Assembly: GCF_041381155.1 (NCBI RefSeq)
Contig: NC_091144.1
Span: 1,550,001-1,614,000, forward strand
Direction: 5' to 3'
Source of the DNA: Argopecten irradians
Taxonomy: Eukaryota; Mollusca; Bivalvia; Pectinida; Pectinidae
DNA length: 64,000 nucleotides
Below, in pieces: positions 13,011-22,889 of this stretch. Within the stretch, counting starts at the first letter, position 1. The number at the start of each line of letters is the position of its first letter. The notes beneath the pieces were generated by a model that had not been told where the DNA came from, ran no database searches, and worked only from the letters and a program-made list of their open reading frames with translations. Position numbers and translations under genes: made by a program.

Positions 13011-13140
13011 TGTAGCGGGATTGGACTGGGTTGATCATCGGTGATTAGGTAGCTCAGTCGGTAGAGCACTCGGCTAGTATTCTGAGGGTTCCGGGTTCGA
13101 ATCCCGGTCTGGCCGCTACATTTTCTCCTCTCCTGTTACA
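13011..13140 (+). repeat. Left LTR of the TRIM
   Basis: 130 bp, TG at the start and CA at the end, with a complete tRNA-like domain from 13,043 to 13,115. After that domain comes a pyrimidine-rich stretch ttttctcctctcctgttaca. Confidence 0.85.
13043..13115 (+). tRNA. tRNA-like cloverleaf within the left LTR, probably not a working tRNA
   Basis: A box TAGCTCAGTCGG (13,050-13,061) and B box GGTTCGAATCC (13,094-13,104) match the Pol III consensus exactly. D stem GCTC/GAGC, anticodon stem CTCGG/CTGAG and T stem CCGGG/CCCGG all pair. The anticodon loop CTAGTATT has eight bases instead of seven, and the acceptor stem GATTAGG/TCTGGCC is weak in this copy. It is therefore a Pol III promoter-bearing tRNA relic and not a decoding tRNA. 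Confidence 0.7.
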
Positions 13141-13144
13141 GAAT

Positions 13145-13155
13145 TGGCGCCCAAC
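13145..13155 (+). other. Primer-binding site of the TRIM
   Basis: TGGCGCCCAAC lies four bases after the left LTR. The TGG start complements a CCA tRNA tail, and the TGGCGCCCAAC core is the form used by elements primed with lysine-type tRNAs; that assignment rests on memory of other families. Confidence 0.7.
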
Positions 13156-13216
13156 TACATAACCCACGATGGTGGTGTTTGGAAGGGTCTCGTGTGTCTT
13201 CGAGGGCGAAGACTTC

Positions 13217-13233
13217 GAGAAAGGAAGGAGGAG
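13217..13233 (+). other. Polypurine tract of the TRIM
   Basis: GAGAAAGGAAGGAGGAG ends directly at the start of the right LTR, where plus-strand priming is expected in LTR elements. Confidence 0.75.
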
Positions 13234-13363
13234 TGTAGCGGGATTGGACTGGGTCGATCATCGGTGACCAGGTAGCTCAGTCGGTAGAGCACTCGGCTAG
13301 TATTCTGAGGGTCCCGGGTTCGAATCCCGGTCTGGCCGCTACATTTTCTCCTCTCCTGTTACA
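13234..13363 (+). repeat. Right LTR of the TRIM
   Basis: 130 bp, aligned to the left LTR without gaps and about 97% identical. It ends TGTTACA and is followed by the CCTA target duplication. Confidence 0.85.
13266..13338 (+). tRNA. tRNA-like cloverleaf within the right LTR, probably not a working tRNA
   Basis: Same structure as in the left LTR, but the acceptor stem GACCAGG/TCTGGCC pairs at all but one position if G-T is allowed, so this copy is closer to a true tRNA fold. The eight-base anticodon loop is shared by both copies, so it predates this insertion. Confidence 0.7.
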
Positions 13364-14194
13364 CCTATATACAACATGTGCATGTGACAGGAACCTCCAA
13401 ACACAGCCATATCATAAATATATAGGATTACATGGCATCATATGTAGGTTCCGCAGTCTTGATCAAGCCTACTGGCTATCTGCATGGCGTCCTAGTAACA
13501 TAGTTGCGTAATAACAATAATGACGTAAGGGGGTAACAAACGTTTGTTCTCATTGTGACATTTTAAAGAGACAATTCAGTGAGGCTAATTCTGTTACATA
13601 ACCACGAAGAAAATATGACATAGGTGCATTGTTCTACATTCCTTGTGAAACATATAATAAGAAATATTGACACATATCACGACGTTAAGTATTTTGATTG
13701 ATACCGTTGAAATTCCAAATCGTTGATCAATACTATTATGCAGGTACAATATGTACGCTGTACCTATACCCAAGATAAAGCCGCGCACGTTAAACATATG
13801 CAATACATACCCATATTCTACTGCAAGAGCGATATGAGTAGTTCTAGACAAAAAATCGTTACTACACAGGCAAGGGGCAGGGTTCGGCATACAAGCCATC
13901 AAACCACTATGGCGGACAGTAAGAGAGTTTGAAGATATCACATACATTTAACTACATTGAGGTTTTCTGGCATATTACAATAAAACGAAATAATCTAGTT
14001 ACCATTAGAACTGGTTTGTTTCCGAAATATGCGCAAATTTTAATGTACTCCTACATTTAATTGTCCCTTTAAATCTATTTTGATTTAGTTTTGGTACAAA
14101 TACTTTGATGAAAGTGTCTTCCTTTCTTTTTCGTTTGCTATTGCACAAGCTTATCATCTTGTGAAAAGGAACAATTTTAATGTTTCGTTTTGTA
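13364..14194. other. No recognisable gene or repeat
   Basis: The longest open frames (117 codons on the minus strand at 13,594-13,947 and an antisense partner) show no conserved domain and no sensible composition. I treat them as chance. Confidence 0.5.
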
Positions 14195-14394
14195 TATTAA
14201 ATTGATTAATTAATGTCCTATTAACACCGAGGAACATACAATTACGGCCTCCCGTGCATGCGTCGTGTAGCGCGTGTGAAGTGCGAGGTGCGTGTTTAAT
14301 GAGACTGCGATACGTTCGTGTTGTGTCTTCTTGTGTAGTGGGACTGTTGCCATTTTTGTGCTGCTTGCAACGCAAGAGCGACACTTAGGTATCA
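14195..14394 (+). repeat. Dispersed repeat family A, left part, interrupted
   Basis: Starts attaattaatgtcctattaa and proceeds through ggcctcccgtgcatgcg and gtgtcttcttgtgtagtggg, then breaks off. The continuation of the family is found at 15,070-15,200, so the sequence between is an insertion or the two are fragments of one copy. Confidence 0.8.
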
Positions 14395-14409
14395 CTATGT
14401 CGGCGTCCG

Positions 14410-15010
14410 GGAAACGGTTTCCGTGCGATAACTTAATTAGTTATTGTCCGATTGCTACCAAATTTGTTTTATTGCTTTATATCAATTTCGAATGAGATCG
14501 ATAATGATCAAATTCCGTCAATATTTGCAAAAGTTACAGGACTTTAAAATTGTCAAAACAGATAAATCCATGGTTTCCGCTCGATAACTTCAATATCCTT
14601 TTTCCAACTTCAACCAAAATCTGTTAATTCTTTATATCAATGAGATCTCAAATGGGTTCCATAATAATCAAAATCCGTCTATATTTGCGAGAGTTACGGG
14701 ACTTTAAAATTGTCAAAACAGATAAATCCATGGTTTCCGCTCGATAACTTTAGTATTTATTGTCCGCTTTCAACCAAATTTGGTAAATTGCTTTATATCA
14801 ATGCGATCTTAGATGGGATCGGTACTGATCAAAATCCGTCAATATTTGCATGAGTTTAGGGACTTTGAAACTGTCAAAACTTGATTTCCGCTCAATAAAT
14901 TTATTATTTATTGTCCGATTTCAACCAAATTTTGTGTATTGCTTTATATAAATGTGATCTTAGATGGGTTTGATACTGGCCAAAATACATCAATATTGCA
15001 AGAGTGACAG
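14410..15010 (+). repeat. Tandem repeat, about 155-bp unit, four copies
   Basis: The phrase tttccgctcgataac (variants) followed by attgtccg, caaccaaattt, ttgctttatatcaat and aatccgtcaatatttgc recurs at about 14,418, 14,573, 14,735 and 14,883. Copies differ by roughly 15-25%. The block sits exactly inside the interrupted family A copy. Confidence 0.85.
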
Positions 15011-15069
15011 TACTTGATAACGTCACCTAATTATTAACAAGATGATGCTGGTTAGGCCACACATTCACT

Positions 15070-15200
15070 TCCGTGAAATTCTTGTCATAGTGCTATATTA
15101 CTGAAGCATGCCGCCGAAGACTACAAGCAACATACCACACCCGGTCACATTATACTGACAACGGGTGAACCAGTCTTCCCACCCCCGTTATGCTGAGCGC
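15070..15200 (+). repeat. Dispersed repeat family A, continuation after the tandem insertion
   Basis: Begins tcatagtgctatattactga, carries gcatgccgccgaagac and acattatactgacaacggg, and stops near gctgagcgctta, in the order expected after the fragment ending at about 14,394. Confidence 0.8.
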
Positions 15201-15411
15201 TTAGGTCATTATCTCGTGCGTCATCAATCTGTGAAATAAAAACAAAATGTCATTATTTTATATGCATGTAAAACAATGTCAATGCATACATTTGTCTTGT
15301 CTTGTTTTCACAAATATATGTCCGGTTATTTGTCTCTAACAAAACTAGAAAACTACATATAACGTACGAGGACCTAAGTCGTCATTTCCAGTCATACATG
15401 TACTTTAGCTA

Positions 15412-15790
15412 CATTTGTTTGTTTTATTAATTTACAACTAGGTTCATGTAAGGACGCGATGTGTAGTTGAGTAGAAGTGTATTCATTGGTGTGTGTTTTG
15501 AGAGACTGCGGTTTTTTCGTGTTGTGTCTTCTTGTATAGTGAAATCTTGCCCTGAAGTAACACCGCCCCCCTCCCCCCCCCCCAACAAAAAAAAATAAAA
15601 AAAAAACAAATCGGTCACATTTTACCGACAACAAACAAACCAGTCGTCCCACTCCCTTATGAGCTGAGTGCTAAGTAGGAACAGAAACTACCACTAATAG
15701 ACTTTGGTGTGTCTCGGCCAGGGTACAAGAGGCCAGAGCATACGTCACTAGGGCGAGCGCAGCGGTCAACCAGAGACCAAAAGTGATTCG
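15412..15790 (+). repeat. Dispersed repeat family A, degenerate copy with C and A runs
   Basis: Shows the gtttgtttt start, gagagactgcgg, gtgtcttcttgtatagtg, cagtcgtcccactccc and gtgtctcggccaggg blocks. A C run (about 15,566-15,582) followed by an A run replaces part of the middle. The minus-strand open frames here follow from those runs and are not genes. Confidence 0.8.
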
Positions 15791-15799
15791 GTGTCAAGG

Positions 15800-16235
15800 G
15801 TTCGTTTGTTTGCTTAATTGACGTCCTATGAACAGCCAGGGTAATTATACGATGTATAGATGTGTGAAGTGCATGTTTTGAAAGAATGTGGTATGTTCGT
15901 GTAGCGTTTTCTTGTTAAGTGGACCGGTTGCCCTTTCAAAGTGATCACATAATACTGACAATGGGCAAACCAGTCATCCTACTCCCTATATACCGAGTGC
16001 TAAGGAGAAACATAAACTACCACTTTTAGAGACTATGGTTCGTTTCGGCCAGGGCACAGAACCCAAAGCCTTTTTTACAGGAACGAGCGAACAACAGAAG
16101 GCAAACATAAGGCGGTGTCAAGCGTTAGCAGGCAAGAAGAAAGTCGGTTAGGAAGACGAGAAAAAGAAAAGCATCCTAAATTTAGTAGCCTTTGACGATT
16201 ATGCAATAGGGGCAACAGGTACAATTTCAACGCGG
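15800..16235 (+). repeat. Dispersed repeat family A, diverged full-length copy
   Basis: Runs from ttcgtttgtttgcttaattg and acgtcctatgaacagcc through ctgacaatgggcaaacc and tcggccagggcacagaaccc to cctaaatttagtagcct and tatgcaataggggcaac. This is the copy that best shows both ends of the family on the plus strand. Confidence 0.8.
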
Positions 16236-16744
16236 CAGATATCCAATAATTAAACAATTCAATATATCATAAAGTCAAATGCAATTAAATATGTAATAGT
16301 AAAGGTTTTAATCAATTCTGCGAGTTTTATTTCCAGTTTCGCATTTCATTATTTTTTGTAGAATTGGCGTGGTTTACTATTAAGCCGACGAAATGTGTTC
16401 TCCTTATAGATGGCGGTCATACTTGTGTGGAGAGCCCTGTACTAGGTCTCAGCCGACAACACATGATAGCCAACACAAAGATTCACCCACACCGAAATAT
16501 TCCCATGGAGACTTAATCAATACAAAGCTTTTGTGTGGTCAAGCAAATTTTACCCAGTTTATATTAATAAAGAATTGATTTATTGAAATACGTAAAACGA
16601 CACCGAGACACTTAGGGAACACCATTGACGGGTCATTCATAGACAGACGGCATACAGACCGTATTGCTGCCAAAGCCACTGGTCTTAAAGGCATCCATCC
16701 TGGTCGAATGTACAACAGCTTGGATGTCATATATCATGAACTAT

Positions 16745-16985
16745 TGTTGTTTTTTAAACTAACGTCCAATTAAACAGACAGGGCCATTCAAGGATGGCAT
16801 CCCATATATGCCGTGTGTTGCGTGCTTTGGGAGACCGCGGTATAAGTGTAACAGTTCCACTGTACAAGAAGACGCAACACAAATATACCACAGTCTCGCA
16901 CAACGCGAACCCGCACTGTATACATTGGAGGTCATCCTTACACGACGCTAACTGTTAATAGGACGTTAATTAATCAAACAAAAAC
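16745..16985. repeat. Head-to-head pair of family A ends (inverted repeat)
   Basis: The left half reads in the plus sense (aactaacgtccaattaaaca, then gggagaccgcgg). The right half reads in the minus sense (cagttccactgtacaagaag, then ctgttaataggacgttaatt and the caaac tail). Together they form a 240-bp imperfect palindrome. Confidence 0.8.
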
Positions 16986-17279
16986 AAATTGTGCCGTGTT
17001 TCACCCTCCCATCGAAGCTTGCTGTCGAAAAACATCAAACAACACACCCAACGCGGTCACATTACCGTGAATTTGGATTTCTTTTGGCGTTTGGCACGAA
17101 GGCGCCAAAACTTGGAACATCAACATTTGACTACATATTTATTTGTGTGTTAGGATCAATACAACCTAGTGATCACTTATGTGAACATGACAACCTTATG
17201 ATAAATTATGTGAACAATTTAATCACCCCTTTTTATACCGAAACTGCAAAATTTTCCAATTTACGGTATACTGTCGAAA

Positions 17280-17345
17280 TTAAAATCGGTTGCCTGTACC
17301 TGCTGCCTCTATTACATGATCGTAAAGGCGACTAAAATTAGGATT
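17280..17345 (-). repeat. Dispersed repeat family A, short terminal fragment
   Basis: Contains tgcctctattacatgatcgt and the gcgactaaaattagg block only. Confidence 0.65.
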
Positions 17346-18239
17346 TGGTCTGATAATGTGTTTTATCATTTGCCGAACGTCATTACGGACGATTGGTGGT
17401 GTATGAGCCAGGACAGTTCTTACCAAAACATAGTTAAAATACAATTTATATACATACGTTCTGTTTCATTAAATCGCTAATAGTGGTCAACTAAAATTTG
17501 AAACTTTTCCTCTTGGCATTGTCCATGAAATTACTTTTTGAAAAAAATTGCCAATATGTAAGAAAGTAATTGAATGATTGTTTGGATGTTGGGTATCCAA
17601 ACCAATATGTAAACCCAATAATAAGAAATGCATCATTTATGTCATAAATTTGTGTGCTTTGGCTGTTGCTGTTAATCGAACCAGAGGTTGATAGTCTGTG
17701 GTAATACAAACTATGTCATTTTTACTACTCGGCCACTGCGTCCCGAACTGTTCGACAGAACACGAACTACTCTTTACTTTGTTTAGTCCTACCACATCAC
17801 TGTGTCACTGCCCTGGGTTTGTTAGCAGATAAACTACTCCATACAAGCCGTTGTGTCCGCCAGAAATGTCACTTTTGTGTTTCTCATTGATAAGATTATT
17901 AAAGATTGTAGTTTGATGATCTGATACCATCTAGCGGCAATGCTAAGTTTTCAAAAGGTTTAAGTATCACGCATCATAATGGCGACGCTGATAGCCAAGG
18001 TCGCCGTGCTATTACTGTTATTTGAAGCCGTTAAGAGTATCATGCTAGTAACTTTGAGTGTGCAACCCTTTTTGCAGTATTGGTGATTGTTTCGCGAGAC
18101 AACAGTATATTCGTGCTGTCTTAACTGAGCGTTAAGCAAGAATAAACATTAATATCAACATGAATCGATGTCGTGTCGACAAGTGGACAAATCCGAACGT
18201 TTTCATCACTGGAGAAGACACACATTGATATGTGATAAT
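17346..18239. other. No recognisable gene or repeat
   Basis: Open frames are short and featureless. No tandem or inverted structure stands out. Confidence 0.5.
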
Positions 18240-18320
18240 TGGTTGGTTAGGGTATTATACTTTACGTCCTATCAACTGCTTTCATGTTCGGACAGCCTCC
18301 CTTGTCTATCATATGTTGTT
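18240..18320 (+). repeat. Dispersed repeat family A, short decayed fragment
   Basis: Only the terminal acgtcctatcaactgc and cggacagcctccc blocks are recognisable, with several changes from the consensus. Confidence 0.55.
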
Positions 18321-18649
18321 AACGACATTAATAGTCTGACTTTATTAAGGTAAAAAATCCTCGAACCTGATGTCTTTTCAAGGCGTTAGGTTTTGGTTTC
18401 AGCTTCTTTAGCAACGGCTACTTCAAAAGATTCATCAGCAACTTCATAAAGGTGTATGCTTGTCCTCTAAATTCATCATGTCAACGATACAGTTGATAAC
18501 CTCCATTATTAACATATCCGTCCACTGACCTATTCCATCAGCAGCACCCTTATCTTGGTCGGCTTCCAAAACGTTTCAGGAAGCTTCAATAAATGTATAT
18601 TTGAAAAGGAGCTAAGATATTGTGTTTGTATCGGGGTCTATCACTACAG

Positions 18650-18805
18650 GTAGGACCTAAGAATTGTACCTGCTTCTCCTATTGGCGACTCAAAAGGATA
18701 TGATCTTTCTTTCTTTCTCATACATGCAACGCGCCGCATGCATGGAAGACCATACATGACCATGGCTGTTAATAGGAAGTTAATTAATCAAACAAACAAA
18801 TCTAA
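18650..18805 (-). repeat. Dispersed repeat family A, internally deleted copy
   Basis: Both ends are present (aattgtacctgcttctccta at the left, ctgttaataggaagttaatt and caaacaaacaaa at the right) but about 400 bp of the middle is missing. Confidence 0.75.
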
Positions 18806-18884
18806 AGTGAGATTTACTCATTTGAAATGTTGTTAATGGAATGATTTGAAACTGAAAATATTGATAGCATCAAGCTAGAATAGA

Positions 18885-19262
18885 CATTTACTTCCTAACG
18901 TCTCCCTTGACATCACCTCACGATTTACCTTCTGTTGAGCGCTTAACCTTGGGAGGTTGGCTTTGCCTCTGGCCGAGACACACCATGTGGTATATAAAAG
19001 TGTTAGTGTCTGCTCCGGCTTTGAGCTCAGCATTAGGGGATTGGGACGACTGGTTCGCCCGCTGTCATTATAATGTGACCGTGTGCGTTGCTTGATGTCT
19101 TCGGCGGCATGTGTCAGTGTTATAGCACTATAAAAAGGGCATGAGTTCCACTGTACAAAATGATTAAACACGCATATAACCCATACTCCCAAACCACGCA
19201 CCCACACTTCATACATGCAACACACTGCATACGTGGGAGGCCGTCCTTACATGGCTTTGTCC
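18885..19262 (-). repeat. Dispersed repeat family A, long copy
   Basis: Reads tgacatcacctcacgatt, gagacacaccatgtgg, gggacgactggttcgcc, gatgtcttcggcggcatg and gggaggccgtccttacatgg in the family order. The open frames on both strands fall inside the repeat. Confidence 0.85.
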
Positions 19263-19354
19263 TTTATCAATTGTTTGTGCTGCCATTATCACATGATCGT
19301 AAACGACGACAAAATCTAGGGCCTTATAGTTTCTCTTCTTCCTGCCTAAATATA

Positions 19355-19995
19355 CAGGTAGGGCGTTAGAATTGTATCTGCTGCCCCTATTGCATGATCG
19401 TGAAAGGCGACTAAATTTAGGATATTATCTTTTCTCTTTTAACTGACTATCTTTCCTAATGTCTTCCTTGGCACCGCCTCACTTTTGGCCTTGAGTTGAG
19501 CGCTCGGCCCTGTGAGGAAGGCTCTGGGTTCTGTCCCCTGGCTGAAATAAACCAAAATCTATAAAAGGGGTAGTTTCAGCTCCTGCTTGGCGCTCAGCAT
19601 ACAGGGAGTTGGACGACTGGTTCGCCCATTGTCCATGGAATGTGGTTTTTAGTTTAAATAAATTTTATTTTAACAAAAGACAAATGGATTGGACAAAAGT
19701 TATTACAACTTACTGACGTCCTTTCCGAACACATAAATATATATATTACAATGATATTTTGTCACGTAATAGCTTAAGATGGAATGTGTTGTTTGGTGTC
19801 TTCGGCGGCGTGCTTCAGTGATATACATGCAGCACTATTAAAAGGGCAACAGTTCCACTATACAAGATGAAACAACACGAACAAACCGCAGTCTCCCAGG
19901 ACACGCACCTCATACATGCTACTTACTACATGCATGGGAGGCCGTCCTTACCTGACGTTGGCTGTTAATAAGACGTTAAAATAAACAAACAAACA
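19355..19995 (-). repeat. Dispersed repeat family A, full-length copy carrying an insertion
   Basis: Spans both ends, from ctaaatatacaggtagggcg to ctgttaataagacgttaaaa with a caaacaaacaaa tail. It is split by the 134-bp insertion at 19,645-19,778; without it the copy would be about 500 bp. Confidence 0.9.
19645..19778 (-). mobile_element. Short retroposed insertion with 10-bp target duplication
   Basis: A 134-bp piece is flanked by a perfect direct repeat atggaatgtg at 19,635-19,644 and 19,779-19,788, and family A sequence resumes exactly on the other side. The left edge is T-rich (gtttttagtttaaataaatt), so on the minus strand it ends in an A-rich tail. This fits a SINE or a 5'-truncated LINE end inserted by target-primed reverse transcription. 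No A or B box is visible, so the parent family is unknown. Confidence 0.7.
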
Positions 19996-20049
19996 AAGCC
20001 TAAATATACACCTGAGAAGTCAAAATGTTCTTGTATTAAATCGATAGGA

Positions 20050-20110
20050 CGTTAATTGAATCAAACAGGCTGTTAATAGGACGTTAATAAATCAAACAAA
20101 CAAACAAATG
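20050..20110 (-). repeat. Dispersed repeat family A, terminal tail only
   Basis: Contains ctgttaataggacgttaata followed by caaacaaacaaacaa, the family's extreme end, about 50 bp after a similar tail of the preceding copy. Confidence 0.65.
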
Positions 20111-21224
20111 TAGCCGCGGGGCAATTTGCTATTTGGCGGACTACATCGGGTATTGTCTTACTGTCAAGCAGGTAAGGACATCCGTTAAATGGCTTGTGAT
20201 TGTGGGAACCCTATACACATGTGTTCTGGGTTTTTATTGACATCTCCATATAAAATGATTTAAAAGCAAAAGGAAATAAAATATCCATAGTCAGACTTGA
20301 GAATAAAACAAATGTATATTTTACATTATATAAGGTATTACATATACATATATATTATATCGAACATATGTAAACATTAATACAGGATGACTTAATTAGT
20401 AACAAAAAAAAAATATTCGAGAGAAGTACTGTAATTACGAAAGCATGGCATGTAGCAATCTTTCATATTTTTAAGGTGTTTCACCGATTCGAATCTATAG
20501 GTTTACAGCATGACCACACTAGATATACTTATATATATATCACTGAGTATATCTTTTAAAGGGTACAAAATATACATCATTTGTAATGCAAATAGGTTCA
20601 TTCTAAAGCCGCCTCGGCTTGAGTGTAGGAACGAAGTAACACTTTATGTGGTTACTTTTTTCAATGATATGACAAATGTTCATATATTATGCTATTTATA
20701 TCTCGGTATGATATACAAAAGGATTATGCACCAATGACGCTAATATTTTTTAGGATTTAGTATAATTTTGAAATAGTGAATTTAATGTTGCACAGTACTG
20801 TATTTTAGAAACAAAAACAGAAATATCATTGATATTTTTCTGCTTAATCCAGTTAAAGTTATGATGAAGTTTCCAAGACAACAACATGGATTTTTTTCAA
20901 TTTAAGTTCGTTACCGTTACTACAATATAAAAGAACTGACCATCATCCACATTTTATTTTTACTCAAAATAACCCGTGTCTTCCCGTGTTTACATCATTA
21001 CCCCAGAACCTTAAAGAACACGCTACCTCTGTATGTATTCATGCTGAATTTTGAGATTTTCATCGTAACAAGATTGTGTTACATTGTACTGTTAAATTCC
21101 CAGAACTTTAGATAGTATGCTATCCAAATCTCTGAAATAACCAAGGATTCATAAGTCATTCACGTCCTTATTCAGCCTGCTCAGAACATCATTTTGATAC
21201 CGTCATCCAAATGAACTAATTATC
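20111..21224. other. No recognisable gene or repeat
   Basis: AT-rich. The 75-codon plus-strand frame at 20,510-20,737 has no recognised domain and an AT-driven composition, so I do not call it. Confidence 0.5.
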
Positions 21225-21425
21225 TAATCTAAAGTTTTTGGCGGCATGCTCCAATGATAGCACTGTAAAAAGGACAACAGTTCCACTATACAAATTATGA
21301 ATATACCGCAGTCTCCCAAACCACGCACCTCGCACAACATACACGCAACACGCCACATATATGGAAGGCCGTCCTTAAATGGCCATAGCTGTTTATAGGG
21401 CATTAAATAATCAAACAAAAAAATA
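21225..21425 (-). repeat. Dispersed repeat family A, right half
   Basis: Starts at aaagtttttggcggcatg, includes cagttccactatacaa, cgcagtctcccaaacc and ggaaggccgtccttaaatgg, and ends in a shortened caaac tail. Confidence 0.85.
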
Positions 21426-21589
21426 TAACCTTATCTAAAGAGCGATTTACGCGTTTGAAATGTTGTTAATGGGATGTTTTGAAACCGAAACTGTTTAGAT
21501 ACAAAATGTACCAACGCTAGAAAAAGCATTTACTAAAAGCAACTCAAATTGTAGACCCAGGGATTTGTATGTGATCACTTATAAATCCT

Positions 21590-22065
21590 TGGCAGACCTA
21601 GGATATTATCTTTTCTATTCTTCCTGACTGACTTTATCCTTCCTAATGCCTCCCTTGGCACCGCCTCACTTTTGGCCTTGAGTTGAGCGTTCGCCCCTGT
21701 GAGGAAGGCTCTGGGTTCTGTCCCCTGGCCGAGACACACCAAAGTCTGTAAAAATGGTAGTTTCTGCTCCTGCTTAGCGCTCAGCAAAAAGGGAGTGGGA
21801 CGACTGGTTCACCCGTTGTCAGTATAATGTGACCGGGTGGGGTGTGTTGCTTGGTGTCTTCAGCGGCATGCTTCAGTGATATAGCACTATAAAAAGGGCA
21901 ACAGTTCCACTATACAAGAAGACACAACATGAATATACCGCAGTCTCCCGAAACACGCACCTCGCACAACATACACGCAACACACCGCATACATGGGAGG
22001 CCGTCCTTACATGACCATAGCTGTTAATAGGACGTTAATTAATCAAACAAACAAACATACAAACA
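21590..22065 (-). repeat. Dispersed repeat family A, nearly consensus copy
   Basis: The least degraded copy in the window apart from loss of the left end. It runs from gcagacctaggatattatct through ttctgtcccctggccgag, ctcctgcttagcgctcag, gtcttcagcggcatgctt and gggaggccgtccttacatga to a caaacaaacatacaaac tail. It is a useful reference for the family. Confidence 0.9.
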
Positions 22066-22387
22066 AAGTATTATACAATTTATAACATGACAAAGGTGAT
22101 GTTTCATCTGCTACCAAGGTATAATAGCAAAGACAATGTCTGTCCCAAAACACAAACATTCCTTTACAGTAGAGTCTGCCCTAAAGGATGTGAGGCTCGT
22201 TTCAACCTAGATTGAAGAAAAGAAGATTTTTGTTTTAGCAAACAATACCAATATTTTGCTCATTGATTTATACGGCTATATACTTTGATGTCGTATAGTA
22301 CTTGGTGGTTATGTAACAGAATTAGAACTCACTAAATCGTACAGTGTACCTTAAATGGGGTTTAGGTCACACAACGCTGATTTAATC

Positions 22388-22404
22388 TAGGGATGGGTAT
22401 CCCG
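22388..22404 (+). other. Candidate 3' terminus of the hAT element
   Basis: TAGGGATGGGTATCCCG resembles the CAGNGNTGGG-type ends of hAT transposons and lies about 500 bp beyond the transposase stop codon. A partly similar sequence, AGTGGTGCGCGGTATTATCG on the minus strand, lies near 34,355, 43,965 and 53,436-60,120 upstream of the BED exon. The 8-bp duplication expected for hAT cannot be checked because the array boundary separates the two ends. Confidence 0.35.
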
Positions 22405-22889
22405 AAAAAATTTGTATCGCCATATCTCACGATACATCATAAGTGTATTATGATAGGTATCATGACATTATGGAATTAATTTTGTACAACAAAAATTGGA
22501 TAGGTTTTTTTTCTGTCAATCACCTAAAAAGAGTATGAATTAAATGTCTTGTCAATTTATCGCTTTTATTCTTGTTTTTTATCTGTAAAACAATCAAAAA
22601 AGAATAAAAATTGAATAAGGAGCAATTAACACTATATAATGTCAAATCTTCACCAGATGAAATTACCTTTGACTATGAGTCATGACTAGAAGTCAATAGA
22701 AATTATTCTTATGCTGATGTTCATGGAATGTAAAAGATATCAAATGACTAGAATTTAGAAACATAACGGGACCTTAGCAACAAAAATGAATTTCTTCCTG
22801 AAAAGTGAAAAGAAACCTAAAACAATGAAAACTCAAATATTTTCAAACATTTGGCACCGTGGTTTCCCACTTCAATTACTTCATGAAAT

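Larger units (their letters stand above)
13011..13363 (+). mobile_element. Miniature LTR element (TRIM) with tRNA-like sequence inside each LTR
   Basis: The 353-bp element has two direct 130-bp repeats that begin TGTAGCGGGATTGG and end CTCCTGTTACA, a 93-bp interior and a flanking direct repeat CCTA (13,007-13,010 and 13,364-13,367). The interior starts GAAT followed by TGGCGCCCAAC, a tRNA-primer-type binding site, and ends in a purine run. It has no coding capacity, so any movement would have depended on proteins of another LTR element. The LTRs differ by about 3%, all C/T differences, so the insertion is not very old. An alternative reading, two tandem tRNA-derived SINEs, does not explain the TG...CA ends, binding site, purine tract and duplication together. 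Confidence 0.85.

Noticed and set aside
13043-13338. Two functional tRNA genes in tandem
   Set aside because: The anticodon loop has eight bases, the acceptor stems are imperfect, and both lie inside LTRs of one element.
13594-13947. 117-codon open frame on the minus strand
   Set aside because: No recognised domain, an antisense frame of similar openness, and no splice or promoter context.
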